A stretch of 64,000 bases of DNA. Source: Roseitalea sp. MMSF_3546. Its GTDB lineage: Bacteria; Pseudomonadota; Alphaproteobacteria; Rhizobiales; Rhizobiaceae. Both the position numbers and the translations under genes were made by a program. The notes below the pieces were generated by a model. That model ran no database searches. It worked only from the letters and a program-made list of their open reading frames with translations, and was not told the DNA's origin. This document shows, in pieces, positions 26,423 to 35,034 of the stretch (positions are counted from its first letter, which is position 1; each line of letters begins with the position of its first letter). The DNA lies in contig NZ_JASHKB010000002.1 in NCBI RefSeq assembly GCF_030732865.1, positions 124,001-188,000 on the forward strand. Direction: 5' to 3'.

Positions 26423-27504
26423 TTGGCGATCCTTTCTGCTTTTGGTGTCGTTGAACGGTTGGCGAAGGTCCCGGCCGGCTCCTGGGCCACGGCCGGGGTG
26501 GTCAGGTCTAGCGTCTGGCCAGTGGCCGCGGCGCGGATGCACGCCTCGACCATGCGGAGCGACGTCAGGTGATCCTCGCCCGGGCAGGGCAGGGGGGCGC
26601 CGTCGGCAAGGCCGGCGACGAAGTCGGCCAGCAGCGCGGCGGCATCGTCGATCCACGCCGCATGGGCGGGCAGGTCGACGGGGATGAGTTCGGGATCGTC
26701 GCGCCGGGCATGGCCGAGCGCGCCGAACATGTCGGACTGGATGGCGACGCCGTGGCGGCAGTCGGTGCGCCACTCGAAGCGCGGCTGCGCCCAATTGCCG
26801 GCCCATGTGCCCTGATATGTCACCTCGATGCCGCGCTCGAAGGTGATCAGCGCCGCAACGTTGGCGTCATGGCGGTACATCGACCAGGACGGGTTCCAGG
26901 TCCGCGCGCTGATGCGCACCGGGTCGGCCCGGTAGACATGGCGCATCAGGTCGAAATGATGGATGGACTGCTCCCAGAGCATGGGCTGGTCCATGGTGAG
27001 CGGGTATTTGTTGAGATGCGGAAGATGGCCGTCGCGCCAGCGTTCATAGGTAAAGTGACCGAATTCCGGCGGGCCGAGCCGGTCTTCGGCGAAAAGCTCG
27101 CAAAGCGCGCGCGTCACCGCGAGATAACGGAAATTGAGCCCGACGCTGAGGGCGATGCCGGCGGAGGCGGCTGCGGCGACATGGTCCCTTGCGGCGGCAA
27201 GGCTGTCGGCCAGCGGCTTTTCGGCCAGGATGGCAAGGCCGGCATCGCAAGCGGCGGCGATCTGGGTGTGCCGGTTGCCCGGCGGCGTGATCAGGATAAC
27301 CGCGTCCGCACTGGCGCGCGCGGCGACCTCGGCGAGATCGTCGCCGGCCACGGCGCCGGGACACTGCGCCAGGGCGGCGGCGCGCCGGTCGGCATCGACA
27401 TCGACGAGCCCGACAATCGTGCAGCGCGGATTGTCCGCGATCACCTGGCGCCAGACGCGCGAGCGCGCACCCAGGCCAACGAGGATGAACCGCAGCGCGT
27501 TCAT
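26419..27504 (-). CDS. Gfo/Idh/MocA-family oxidoreductase
   Basis: 361 residues from the ATG at 27504, coupled by a 4-bp overlap to the epimerase gene. The nucleotide-binding motif is ILVGLGARSRVW and the family EKP motif is present (LAEKPLADSLA). HHFDLMRHVY carries the active-site His region. The last 30 or so residues (PAVAQEPAGTFANRS) look like an unstructured tail. It differs clearly from the second Gfo/Idh protein of this operon at 21792-22868, so they are not a recent duplication. Confidence 0.9.
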   Translation of the reverse strand: MNALRFILVGLGARSRVWRQVIADNPRCTIVGLVDVDADRRAAALAQCPGAVAGDDLAEVAARASADAVILITPPGNRHTQIAAACDAGLAILAEKPLADSLAAARDHVAAAASAGIALSVGLNFRYLAVTRALCELFAEDRLGPPEFGHFTYERWRDGHLPHLNKYPLTMDQPMLWEQSIHHFDLMRHVYRADPVRISARTWNPSWSMYRHDANVAALITFERGIEVTYQGTWAGNWAQPRFEWRTDCRHGVAIQSDMFGALGHARRDDPELIPVDLPAHAAWIDDAAALLADFVAGLADGAPLPCPGEDHLTSLRMVEACIRAAATGQTLDLTTPAVAQEPAGTFANRSTTPKAERIAK

Positions 27505-28418
27505 GCCGGCACCTTCTGGCGGCACAGCGCGGCGATGCCGTCCCGGGGTGCGGTCCAGGCAAGGCCGTCAAGGGCGGCAAGCCGGCTGGCGATCATCGGC
27601 GGCTTGGCCGGCGGCCCCGATTCCGGGGCCGGAGCGATGCGGGTGCCGGGCACGGCCGCTGCGACGATGGCGGCCAGTTCGCTGTCGCGCAGGACGGCCG
27701 GCGCGCAAAGGTGAACGGCGCCGGCGCGCGGCGGTCCGGCAAGCAGGCGCGTCAGAGCCGGCGCGAGATCGTCGACATGGGTCCATTCTCGGCGCGGATC
27801 GCCCGCAGCGGGGATCAGCGGCCGGCCGGCGGCGGCGTCGGCGCGGTAGCGGGCGACGCGCGAAAGGCCCATGCGGCTCGCCCGGGGCATCTCGTGCGGG
27901 CCGTACAGATGGCCCAGCCGGACCACGTGCACGTCGCAGACCCCGGCCAGTGCCGCCGGCGCCAGCAACTCGCCGGCCCGCTTGGCGGCGGCGTAGGGCG
28001 TTCTCGCCGTGGGCGTGCACGCGTCGGTCAGGTCCGGATCGCCGTCGCCGGGCTCGAACACGCCGGACGACGACAGGAAGACGAAGGCCGAGGGCGCGGA
28101 CCGCGCGGCATGGCGCAGGATGGCGAGGAGCGGTGCGAGATTGGCGCCGAGATGGTCGGCGCAGGTGATGCCGGCCTCGGCGGGATCGGTTGTCAGCGCC
28201 GCGGCATGGATGATGACATCGGCGGACGGCAGGGCAGGGGCGGGATCGGCGCCCAGATCGGCGCGGATGCGGTCGGCACCGGAAAGGCGCGTTCGAGCGG
28301 AAGCGTCGAAGGCCCGGTCGACGGCGGCGACCTGCCAGCGGGAAGCAAGAAAGCCTGTCGCAAGCGCGCTTCCGACAAACCCGGCCGCCCCGGTGATCAG
28401 GACCCGCCCGGCGCTCAT
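27501..28418 (-). CDS. NAD-dependent epimerase/dehydratase family protein
   Basis: 305 residues. An extended SDR: VLITGAAGFVGSALATGFL (GxxGxxG), the Asp of VDRAFD for NAD, Ser in FVFLSSSGVF and catalytic YAAAK in TPYAAAKRAGELL. A GHLYGPHEMPR segment is typical of nucleotide-sugar or sugar-lactone type members. The family includes uronate dehydrogenases and 3-hydroxy-acid enzymes, so the substrate is open. It lies between GntR and Gfo/Idh in the same transcript. Confidence 0.87.
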   Translation of the reverse strand: MSAGRVLITGAAGFVGSALATGFLASRWQVAAVDRAFDASARTRLSGADRIRADLGADPAPALPSADVIIHAAALTTDPAEAGITCADHLGANLAPLLAILRHAARSAPSAFVFLSSSGVFEPGDGDPDLTDACTPTARTPYAAAKRAGELLAPAALAGVCDVHVVRLGHLYGPHEMPRASRMGLSRVARYRADAAAGRPLIPAAGDPRREWTHVDDLAPALTRLLAGPPRAGAVHLCAPAVLRDSELAAIVAAAVPGTRIAPAPESGPPAKPPMIASRLAALDGLAWTAPRDGIAALCRQKVPA

Positions 28419-28431
28419 GTCTGCCCGCCTC

Positions 28432-29148
28432 TCATTGCGGTGCTCCGGCGATCGTGGCGGGATCGAAGCTTTCCAGCGAGCGGGTGTGCTCGGCGATCAG
28501 CCCGACGGCGCGGTCCATGTCGCCCTCTTCGAGCGCGCGGATGATCGGGGGGTGGTTGGCCGCGATGTCGGTCAGCGGCACGCGCCGGTCGTTGCGCAGC
28601 GCCATGATCTGATGCACGCGCAGATAGATGCTGTTCCACGATTGCAGCAGAAGCTGGTGGTCGGCGAGCGTGATCAGCATGCGGTGGAAGCGCTCGTCGG
28701 CGGCGACAAGGCCCTCGCGGTCGCCGGCCTGGGCGGCGCGCTCCATGTCCTGGCAGGGCTGCCACAGCGCTCCGGCCGGGATCTTGCGCTCGATGATGCG
28801 GCGCACCGCACGCATCTCGAAGATCTGGCGCATGTCGTAGGTCTCGCTGACCTCGCGCACCGAGAGCGGTTTGACGCGCCGTCCCTTGTAGGCGACCGTT
28901 TCGACCAGACCGTCGTTTTCGAGGATCTGGATGGCCTCGCGGATTGGGGCGCGCGAGACGTTCATCCGTTCGGCGAGCGCGGTCTCGACGAGCACCGCAC
29001 CGGGTTTGAGCTTGCCGGTGACGATGGCGGTGCGCAGCCGGTCGGCGATCTGCACCTTCAGCGGGGTCTGTTCGATCGGGCCCAGCGGGCTGGTGTCGGG
29101 TGGCAGGACAAGGCCGTCATCGTGAGGTTCATGCTGCAAGTCAGCCAT
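28432..29148 (-). CDS. GntR-family regulator, FadR/FCD subfamily
   Basis: 238 residues from the ATG at 29148 (GGAGA upstream). Residues of about 25-95 form the winged helix: LKVQIADRLRTAIVTGKLKPG, AERMNVSRAPIREAIQILENDGLVE. The C-terminal all-helical FCD domain has EMRAVRRIIE, ADERFHRML and HPPIIRALEEGD with the Asp/His metal-type pattern. FCD regulators sense small organic acids and bind TNGT-N-ACNA-type palindromes. It is the only regulator inside the 26-kb regulon, and the palindrome at 35007-35030 fits this operator type, so it is the likely controller. Confidence 0.9.
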   Translation of the reverse strand: MADLQHEPHDDGLVLPPDTSPLGPIEQTPLKVQIADRLRTAIVTGKLKPGAVLVETALAERMNVSRAPIREAIQILENDGLVETVAYKGRRVKPLSVREVSETYDMRQIFEMRAVRRIIERKIPAGALWQPCQDMERAAQAGDREGLVAADERFHRMLITLADHQLLLQSWNSIYLRVHQIMALRNDRRVPLTDIAANHPPIIRALEEGDMDRAVGLIAEHTRSLESFDPATIAGAPQ

Positions 29149-29338
29149 GATGCGCGTCTCCATTGGCAAGGGCGGTTGCGCGCCCGGCCGGGGCCGGGGC
29201 GGGCGCAACCATGGGTAGGCGCACCATGCCATAAAAGGTCGTATCGATCTCGGGCCCGTTCACCGCTGTGGGCCGCCGGCCCGCCGCGCAGGCCCGGCGG
29301 AGCCCCGACCGGCGGTTGGCGAAGACGGCAGGGCTCAT
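29141..29338 (-). CDS. small ORF of unknown function between AllA-like and GntR genes
   Basis: 65 codons filling an otherwise empty 186-bp gap. Its ATG (29338) overlaps the AllA-like stop as ATGA and its stop overlaps the GntR start by 8 bp, the same coupling used by real genes in this operon. The predicted product has an arginine-rich first half, then EIDTTFYGMVRLPM and an alanine/proline-rich tail; no family is recognised. The gap also contains a GC-rich inverted repeat (TTGCGC...GCGCAA). It may be a remnant or chance frame. Confidence 0.25.
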   Translation of the reverse strand: MSPAVFANRRSGLRRACAAGRRPTAVNGPEIDTTFYGMVRLPMVAPAPAPAGRATALANGDAHHG

Positions 29339-29832
29339 GTTCCCGTCCCCCTGCGGACGAGGTCGGCCAGGCCGAGCGAGAGCGGGGCGATGTCGGCGAA
29401 GACATCGTCGTCCGGGGCGCCGCGCCACATCAAGACGGCGAAACTCGCGGTCCGATCGAGCACGGTCATCGACGCATGCCACACGCCGGGCCGGTAGACG
29501 ACGCCGGTCGAGCCGGGCAGCAGCATGCACACCGCGCCGGCCGGGTCGGGCGCGCCGTCGGCGGCCGAGGGCATGGCGGTGACCAGATAGCGCTCGACAT
29601 CGACCGGCAGGAACATCTGCGCGGCATGCGGATGGCGCTCGAGGCGCGTGAGTACCGAGGGCAGTGCGGTCGGCGCGACCTTGTTCAGATGCACCTTCTG
29701 CGCCAGCCCGTCGACGGGCGCCAGCCACTGGCTGAAGACCCGCCGGTCGCCCACCTCGCGCGGCTGCTCGATCAGCGCGCCGAAGGGCGCAAAGCGCGCC
29801 GGATCGGGGGCGGTCGCCTCAAGCGAGCGCAT
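29335..29832 (-). CDS. ureidoglycolate lyase family protein (AllA-like)
   Basis: 165 residues from the ATG at 29832 (GGAGAAG upstream). Hallmarks of the ureidoglycolate lyase/hydrolase cupin family are present: FAPFGALIE, ERHPHAAQMFLPVDVERYLV and VVYRPGVWHASMTVL. AllA releases urea from ureidoglycolate to give glyoxylate; paralogues act on other ureido or amide acids. It overlaps the PuuE-like gene upstream by 14 bp. No uricase or xanthine dehydrogenase is in the window, so a role outside ordinary purine breakdown is possible. Confidence 0.85.
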   Translation of the reverse strand: MRSLEATAPDPARFAPFGALIEQPREVGDRRVFSQWLAPVDGLAQKVHLNKVAPTALPSVLTRLERHPHAAQMFLPVDVERYLVTAMPSAADGAPDPAGAVCMLLPGSTGVVYRPGVWHASMTVLDRTASFAVLMWRGAPDDDVFADIAPLSLGLADLVRRGTGT

Positions 29833-30739
29833 GGCGCTTCTCCGTGTAGGGGGCCACCTTGCGCCAGTGCGCGGCGATATCGGCGCGCCGGCACACCCAT
29901 ACATCGTCGCGACCGGCAAGATGCGCCATGAAGGCGCGCAACGCCGGAACCCGGCCTGGATGGCCCAGAATGCGGCAGTGCATGCCCACCGACATCATGC
30001 GCGGATGCGCCTGGGCCTCGGCAATCAGCGTCTCCACGCTGTCGATGAGGAATTCGCCGAACAGCCGGCCGGTCAGCCCGCCCGCGCCGAGCATCTTGGC
30101 GTCGTTGGTCGCCAGCGAATAGGGCACCACCAGATGGGCCTTGCCGCCGACTTCGGTCCAGTAGGGCAATTCGTCGTTGTAGGCGTCGCTGTCATAGGCA
30201 AATCCGCCGTGCTCGACGACGAGCCGGCGCGTCGCCACCGAGGGCGCGTAGCGGCAATAAAAGCCTTGCGGGGACCGGCCGAGCAGTCGCGTCAGCGTGT
30301 CATGGCCGCGGGCGATGTGCTCGCGCTCGGTGGCTTCATCGAGAAGGTAGTGCTCGATCCAGCGCCAGCCGTGACAGACCACGTCCCAGTCCGTCGCCCG
30401 GATCGCGCGAACCGCCTCCGGATTGCGCTCGAGCGCCAGGGCCGAAGCGAACACGGTCAGCGGCAGGCCGGTCTCGCGAAACAGCCGGTAGAGCCGCCAG
30501 AAGCCGACGCGGCTGCCATATTCGAACATGCTTTCGGCACCCAGGTCGCGGTCGCCGACCGGAACGCGCGCCTGGGCGACCTCGACGAGGGTGGTGTCGG
30601 TGCGGCCATCCTCGGCGATGGCATATTCCGAGCCCTCCTCGTAGTTGAGCACGAAGTTGACCGCCACCCGGGCGCCGTTCGGCCAGGTGATGTCGGGCGG
30701 ACAATCCGCATAGCCGACGAAATCGCGCGCTCGGTCCAT
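29819..30739 (-). CDS. polysaccharide deacetylase family protein (PuuE allantoinase-like)
   Basis: 306 residues from the ATG at 30739. NodB-fold protein with PuuE-type signatures: NYEEGSEYAI near residue 32, SMFEYGSRVGFWRLYR near 70, CHGWRWIEHY near 122, and AYDSDAYNDELPYW near 182. PuuE proteins open the allantoin ring or hydrolyse related cyclic amides rather than deacetylating sugars. It sits directly before the AllA-like gene, the same functional pairing as in ureide degradation. The exact substrate is unproven. Confidence 0.85.
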   Translation of the reverse strand: MDRARDFVGYADCPPDITWPNGARVAVNFVLNYEEGSEYAIAEDGRTDTTLVEVAQARVPVGDRDLGAESMFEYGSRVGFWRLYRLFRETGLPLTVFASALALERNPEAVRAIRATDWDVVCHGWRWIEHYLLDEATEREHIARGHDTLTRLLGRSPQGFYCRYAPSVATRRLVVEHGGFAYDSDAYNDELPYWTEVGGKAHLVVPYSLATNDAKMLGAGGLTGRLFGEFLIDSVETLIAEAQAHPRMMSVGMHCRILGHPGRVPALRAFMAHLAGRDDVWVCRRADIAAHWRKVAPYTEKRHALA

Positions 30740-30743
30740 CACG

Positions 30744-31736
30744 TCAGTCCCGCGTCCCCTCGACCTTGCAGAAGAAACAGCACCAATCGCCGGTGGTGAC
30801 GTTGGGCAGGGCGCGCAGGCCGAAGAACATGCCGTCGGCGGGCGCGGTCAGTTCGGCCAGCGTGTCGCCGAACAGGTTGACGATGCGGGCGATCGGGTCG
30901 CCCTTGTTCATCATCGTCAGGAACCGGACCTGCGGGTCGGGCAGGAAGATCCCCGAGGCAGGGGCGAGCAATGCCTGCTGCTGGCCCTTGTAGCACGGCG
31001 AGGGATAGCGCGCCTCGCCCGGATACATCCGGTAGTGCCGCAGGATGTTGAGGATCGAATCGGCCAGTTCGCGCCCGACGCGGGCGAATTCGGCCGGCGA
31101 GGTCGCCGAGCGGCCGCCGAGCTCGACGGTGATGCCGACCCTGCCCAGTTCCTTCAGATGGGCCATCGGGCTGCCCTTGGGGTTGAAGTTGGACATGATG
31201 CAGCCCCAGCCCGGCCCCATCGCCTTGGCCAGTTCCACCGATTCGGGGCGCTCGTCGACGAAGATCGCCTTGTCCAGGAAGGAGTGGGCACCGCCCGAAT
31301 GGATCGAGATCTCGATATCGGCGACCGGGCCCATCGCCGCGGCATGGGCGGCGGCGATGCGCTCGGTCAGATAGCCGTCGGCGCGGCCGGGGTAGATGCG
31401 GTTCATGTCATGGCTGAACGTGTCGAGCGGGTTGCCGCGCTGGGCCGCCTCGAAGGCCGGCACATTGAGCACCGGGCACAGCACCAGCGTGCCCTCGAGC
31501 TTTGCCGGGTCGACCTCGGCGCAAGCGATCTGGCAGGCGAGCGGACCTTCGGGCTCGTCGCCGTGAATGGCGCCGTTCACCCAGAAGCAGCGGCCGGGTT
31601 CGGCGCCGTTGATGACGATGACCGGGATTTCCAGCGGCGTTCCGCCGGCCAGTTCGGTGACGGCAATGGCGCCGCGCGCGACTTCGCCGGGGGCGGCGCT
31701 CGCCGTGCCGATGGTGACGGTTCGGGCAGCCGACAT
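30744..31736 (-). CDS. succinylglutamate desuccinylase/aspartoacylase-family deacylase
   Basis: 330 residues from the ATG at 31736. Zinc carboxypeptidase-like fold with ligands His58 and Glu61 (NGAIHGDEPEG) and His146 (ISIHSGG), substrate-binding DMNRIYPGR around 110-118, and catalytic Glu205 in TVELGG. The C-terminal about 90 residues form the beta domain of the AstE/AspA family. Members remove acyl groups from N-acyl amino acids; the ectoine pathway deacetylase DoeB/EutE belongs here. It would release a free amino group for the adjacent aminotransferase to act on. Confidence 0.88.
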   Translation of the reverse strand: MSAARTVTIGTASAAPGEVARGAIAVTELAGGTPLEIPVIVINGAEPGRCFWVNGAIHGDEPEGPLACQIACAEVDPAKLEGTLVLCPVLNVPAFEAAQRGNPLDTFSHDMNRIYPGRADGYLTERIAAAHAAAMGPVADIEISIHSGGAHSFLDKAIFVDERPESVELAKAMGPGWGCIMSNFNPKGSPMAHLKELGRVGITVELGGRSATSPAEFARVGRELADSILNILRHYRMYPGEARYPSPCYKGQQQALLAPASGIFLPDPQVRFLTMMNKGDPIARIVNLFGDTLAELTAPADGMFFGLRALPNVTTGDWCCFFCKVEGTRD

Positions 31737-31738
31737 GC

Positions 31739-32218
31739 TCAGATTCCCTGATATTGTTCGTATTCCTTGAGTTGCTCGGGCGTGTAGACCTGCATGAACT
31801 CGATCTCGATGCCGCCCGCCTCGTCGTCGAGAAAGGCGACCCATCCTTCCGGATGCGGGTGGGCGCCGTATTTCTGGCAGGCCTGGCAGATGCGCAGCGT
31901 GGCGCCCTGCTGCTGTGCGTGGGCAAGGGCCGCCTCGATGTCGTCGACCTCGTAGCAGATGTGATGCAGGCCCTCGGCGCCGCGCTCGTCGATCCACCGG
32001 GCGAAACGGCCGTCGGGCACCATGGACTGGCAGAGCTGGTATTCGATCCCGCCCAGATGGAACAGGGCGACCTTGTTCTGCGATTTGGGGAAGACCTCGA
32101 TGGCCGTGTCGGCGGGCACGTGCAGGAAGCGCGCATAGGCATCGAGCGCCTTTTGCGCGTCGCGCACGGCAAAGGCCATGTGCTTGATTCCCTTGACGTT
32201 TGGATTGTCCGATTTCAT
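31739..32218 (-). CDS. VOC-family (glyoxalase/methylmalonyl-CoA epimerase-like) protein
   Basis: 159 residues from the ATG at 32218 (GAGGAAG upstream). Two beta-alpha-beta-beta-beta modules: IKHMAFAVRDAQKALDAY, GLHHICYEVDDIEAAL and IEIEFMQV supply the usual His/His/Glu metal ligands. The length and HHICYEVDDI motif are closest to the methylmalonyl-CoA epimerase type, but an isomerase, lyase or dioxygenase role is equally possible. Confidence 0.85.
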   Translation of the reverse strand: MKSDNPNVKGIKHMAFAVRDAQKALDAYARFLHVPADTAIEVFPKSQNKVALFHLGGIEYQLCQSMVPDGRFARWIDERGAEGLHHICYEVDDIEAALAHAQQQGATLRICQACQKYGAHPHPEGWVAFLDDEAGGIEIEFMQVYTPEQLKEYEQYQGI

Positions 32219-32229
32219 GGGGCTTCCTC

Positions 32230-33417
32230 TCAGGCGGCACGGGTCTCGGCACGAATGGCGTCGACCACCTGCTTCATGCGTTCGATCGCTTCGTTGATTC
32301 GCGGGACGGGCTGGGTCAGCGACAGGCGGACATAGTCGTCGGTGTGGTCGCCATAGATGATGCCCGGATAGATCATCACCCGGCCGTCGGCGAGAAGGCG
32401 CTGGCAGAACGCGCTGGCGGGCACGCCGGTCACGGAAACGTCGGCATAGACGTAAAAGGCGCCCTGCGGTTCGGCATGCGGAATGCCGAGCCGCGAAAGG
32501 CCGTCGCACAGCGCACGGCGGCGCGCGTCATAGGTCTGGCGCATCTGCTCGACGCAGTCCTGCGATCCGGTCAGGGCGGCGAGCGCGGCGTGCTGGCTGA
32601 CCGCGGCGGTCGAGATGGCAAAGGCGTGATTGATCTCGGCGAGGGCCGGCACGAGGTCCGGCGGGCCCGCGAAATAGCCCACGCGCCAGCCGGTCATCGC
32701 ATAGGCCTTGGACAAGCCGGACAGTGTTATGGTGCGCTCGAACATGCCGGGCAGCGCGGCCACCGGCTGGACCGTGTTGTTGCCATAGGTCAGGCGCGCA
32801 TAGATCTCGTCGGAAACCACGATCAGGTCGTTGTCGCGCGCCACCGCGCAGATGCGGGCCACCTCGTCGGGCGGGATCACCGTGCCGGTGGGGTTGTTGG
32901 GGTTGATCAGCACCAGGATCTTCGATCTCGGGGTGATGTGGGCGCGCACCATCTCGGCGGTGATGGTGAAGTTGGTCTTGATCGTGGTGTTGATGTTGAC
33001 CAGCTTCGCCTCGGCCAGTTCGGCCGCCTGGTGATAGGGGTTGTAGCCGGGGCAGGGCACGAGGATCTCGTCGCCCGGATCGAGCAGGCCCAGCGCGATG
33101 ACGAACATGGCCTGCTGGCCGCCGGGCGTGACGACGATGTTCTCGGGCGCATAGTGCGCGCCGCCATGGGTGGCGATGTCGGCGGCGATCGCCTGGCGCA
33201 GCGCCGGAATGCCCAGCGGATGGGTGTAATGGGTGGCGCCGTTGGCCAGCGCCTCCTGGCCGGCCCTGATGATGTGGTCGGGCGTGTCGAGGTCGGGATC
33301 GCCGCGGCCGAGGCGGATGACGTCGTCGAGCCCCTCGGCGATGTCGGCCATGCGCGTGATCAGATGCGCATCCTTGAGCTTGAGGCGCTTGGCCAGGCGG
33401 TCGGCGTTGTCCTGCAT
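32230..33417 (-). CDS. PLP-dependent aminotransferase, class I/II
   Basis: 395 residues. Fold-type I aminotransferase with NPNNPTGT (cofactor/substrate Asn), VVSDEIYARLTY (Asp and Tyr to pyridoxal ring), the Schiff-base Lys in SGLSKAYAMTGWRVGY and the C-terminal Arg region YVRLSL. Its opening RLGRGDPDLDTPDHI closely resembles that of the rightward-arm aminotransferase (40344-41522), so each arm carries one related copy. It is the second gene of the leftward arm, 3 bp after the M32 gene. Confidence 0.93.
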   Translation of the reverse strand: MQDNADRLAKRLKLKDAHLITRMADIAEGLDDVIRLGRGDPDLDTPDHIIRAGQEALANGATHYTHPLGIPALRQAIAADIATHGGAHYAPENIVVTPGGQQAMFVIALGLLDPGDEILVPCPGYNPYHQAAELAEAKLVNINTTIKTNFTITAEMVRAHITPRSKILVLINPNNPTGTVIPPDEVARICAVARDNDLIVVSDEIYARLTYGNNTVQPVAALPGMFERTITLSGLSKAYAMTGWRVGYFAGPPDLVPALAEINHAFAISTAAVSQHAALAALTGSQDCVEQMRQTYDARRRALCDGLSRLGIPHAEPQGAFYVYADVSVTGVPASAFCQRLLADGRVMIYPGIIYGDHTDDYVRLSLTQPVPRINEAIERMKQVVDAIRAETRAA

Positions 33418-33420
33418 CGG

Positions 33421-34941
33421 TCAGACCCCGTAGATCTCGGAATACTTGCTGGTCAGGTGCGCGATGTAGGGCGCCGGATCGAGTTCGCGGCCGGTGGCGC
33501 GGCGCAGCAATTCGTTGCGGCCGTAGCGGCGACCGTGACGGTGGATGTGCTCGGTCATCCATTCGCGCAGCGGTACGTAATTGCCCACCGCAAGCCCGTC
33601 GGCGACGGCATTGTCCTTGCGCGCGGCCTCGTAGAGCTGGCCGGCCATCACATTGCCGATCGTGTAGTTGCAGAAGGTGCCCACCTGCCCGGACGACCAG
33701 TGCACGTCCTGCAGGACGCCGAGCGCGTCGCTGGGCACATCGAGACCCAGATACTCCCTGACCTTGGCATTCCAGGCCTGGGGCAGGTCGGCCACCTTCA
33801 GGCTGCCGTCGATCAGCGCGGCCTCGATCTCGACGCGCAGCATGATGTGGAAGTCATAGGTCAGCTCGTCCGCCTCGACGCGTATGAATCCGGGTTCGAC
33901 GCGGTTGACCGCGCGCCAGAACGTCTCGGCATCGATGCCGGCGAGCTGTTCGGGAAAGGCGTTCCTGGCATCGGCGAAGTTGAGCTCCCAGAACTCGCGG
34001 CTGCGGCCGACCTGGTTCTCGAACAGGCGCGACTGGCTCTCATGGGCGCCGAAGCTGACGCCGGCGACGGCGTAAAGGCCGACCAGATCGGTCGCCAGCG
34101 GCGTGCGCGTATAGGCGGGATCGCAGTACTGCTCGTAAAGCGCATGGCCGGCCTCGTGCAGCGAGCCGAACAGGCTCATCGGCATCCAGGTCTCGTTGAT
34201 GCGCGTGGTGATGCGCACATCGTTGCGGGTGAACGAGATCTCGAAGGGGTGCACCGTCGTGTCGAGCCGGCCGCGATCGAGATCGTAACCCAGCCGGGCG
34301 GCCATCTTCAGGCCGAAGGCGAGTTGCTCGTCGACCGGAAACGGCTGACGCAGGAAGCCGACGTCCGGCCCCTCTGTCTCGCCGACCTTGCGCAGCAGCG
34401 GCAGCAGTGCGGTGCGCAGCGCCTCGAACAGCGGCTTGAGCGACTGTACGGTCTCGCCGGGCTCGAAGCGGTACATGAGCGCGTCATAGGGATGGCCGTC
34501 ATAGCCGATATGCTCGGCCATTTCGCGGTTGAGCGCGATCGTGTCCTCGAGCACCGGGGCAAAGGCGGCAAAGTCGTCCTCGGCGCGCGCCTTCGCCCAG
34601 ACCTCCTGGCCGATCGAGCCGGTCTCGGCGCGGCGGCGCACCAGTTCGGCGGGAATGCGCAAATGGTAGTCGATGGCCTCGCGCACCTGGGCGCACATGG
34701 TCCGCTCGACGGTATCCTCGTCAAGGCCGGCGGTCTCGGCCTCGGCGGCGTCGAGCAGGCTGCGCGTTTCGTCGGCGACCAGATGATCGCGGGCCAGAAC
34801 CGACAGGGTGGCGAGCTGCTTGGCGCGGGTTTCGGCGCCGCCGCGCGGCATCATGGTGCGCGCGTCCCAGCTCAGCACCGATTTGGCGTTCAGGATATCG
34901 TTGACCTGCCCCATCCGTTCGAGGAACGCTGCATAACCCAT
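33421..34941 (-). CDS. M32-family carboxypeptidase (Taq/thermostable type)
   Basis: 506 residues from the ATG at 34941, the family's usual length. The M32 set is complete: HPF at 231-233, the DVRITTR motif near 241, zinc motif HEAGH at 262-266 and second metal region HESQS at 300-304, then a GTFCNYTIGN segment. It is a cytoplasmic zinc carboxypeptidase that trims C-terminal residues. It is the first gene of the leftward arm, directly after the regulatory palindrome; M32 genes are usually solitary, so leading an operon with its own importer is notable. Confidence 0.94.
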   Translation of the reverse strand: MGYAAFLERMGQVNDILNAKSVLSWDARTMMPRGGAETRAKQLATLSVLARDHLVADETRSLLDAAEAETAGLDEDTVERTMCAQVREAIDYHLRIPAELVRRRAETGSIGQEVWAKARAEDDFAAFAPVLEDTIALNREMAEHIGYDGHPYDALMYRFEPGETVQSLKPLFEALRTALLPLLRKVGETEGPDVGFLRQPFPVDEQLAFGLKMAARLGYDLDRGRLDTTVHPFEISFTRNDVRITTRINETWMPMSLFGSLHEAGHALYEQYCDPAYTRTPLATDLVGLYAVAGVSFGAHESQSRLFENQVGRSREFWELNFADARNAFPEQLAGIDAETFWRAVNRVEPGFIRVEADELTYDFHIMLRVEIEAALIDGSLKVADLPQAWNAKVREYLGLDVPSDALGVLQDVHWSSGQVGTFCNYTIGNVMAGQLYEAARKDNAVADGLAVGNYVPLREWMTEHIHRHGRRYGRNELLRRATGRELDPAPYIAHLTSKYSEIYGV

Positions 34942-35006
34942 ACTGCCTGAACCCTCCCTTGGCGGCGCCCGACGCGGCCGGCGCCCTTGACGAAACGCGC
35001 TGTAAA

Positions 35007-35030
35007 TTGTCGGTTGTCGACAATCGACAA
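35007..35030. promoter_or_regulatory. 24-bp palindromic operator between the two divergent arms
   Basis: The halves TTGTCGGTTGTC and GACAATCGACAA are complementary at 11 of 12 positions each way (22 of 24 bases symmetric); the core TTGTCGACAA is a perfect palindrome and fits the TNGT-N2-ACNA form used by FadR/FCD GntR proteins. It lies 66 bp upstream of the M32 start and 100 bp upstream of the first DUF4438 start. It overlaps a possible rightward -35 (TTGTCG, 35014-35019) and abuts the leftward -10, so one dimer pair could repress both promoters. Confidence 0.75.
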
Positions 35031-35034
35031 ACGG

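Noticed and set aside
29335-30739. Ordinary purine/allantoin catabolism.
   Set aside because: The upstream purine genes are all absent and the peptide-type importer and peptidases do not fit it.
32200-34950. A 916-codon open frame on the plus strand.
   Set aside because: It is antisense to the aminotransferase and M32 genes, both of which have full family motifs. Its product is low-complexity (Gly/Ala/Val/His/Arg) and matches nothing; such frames are expected in very GC-rich DNA.
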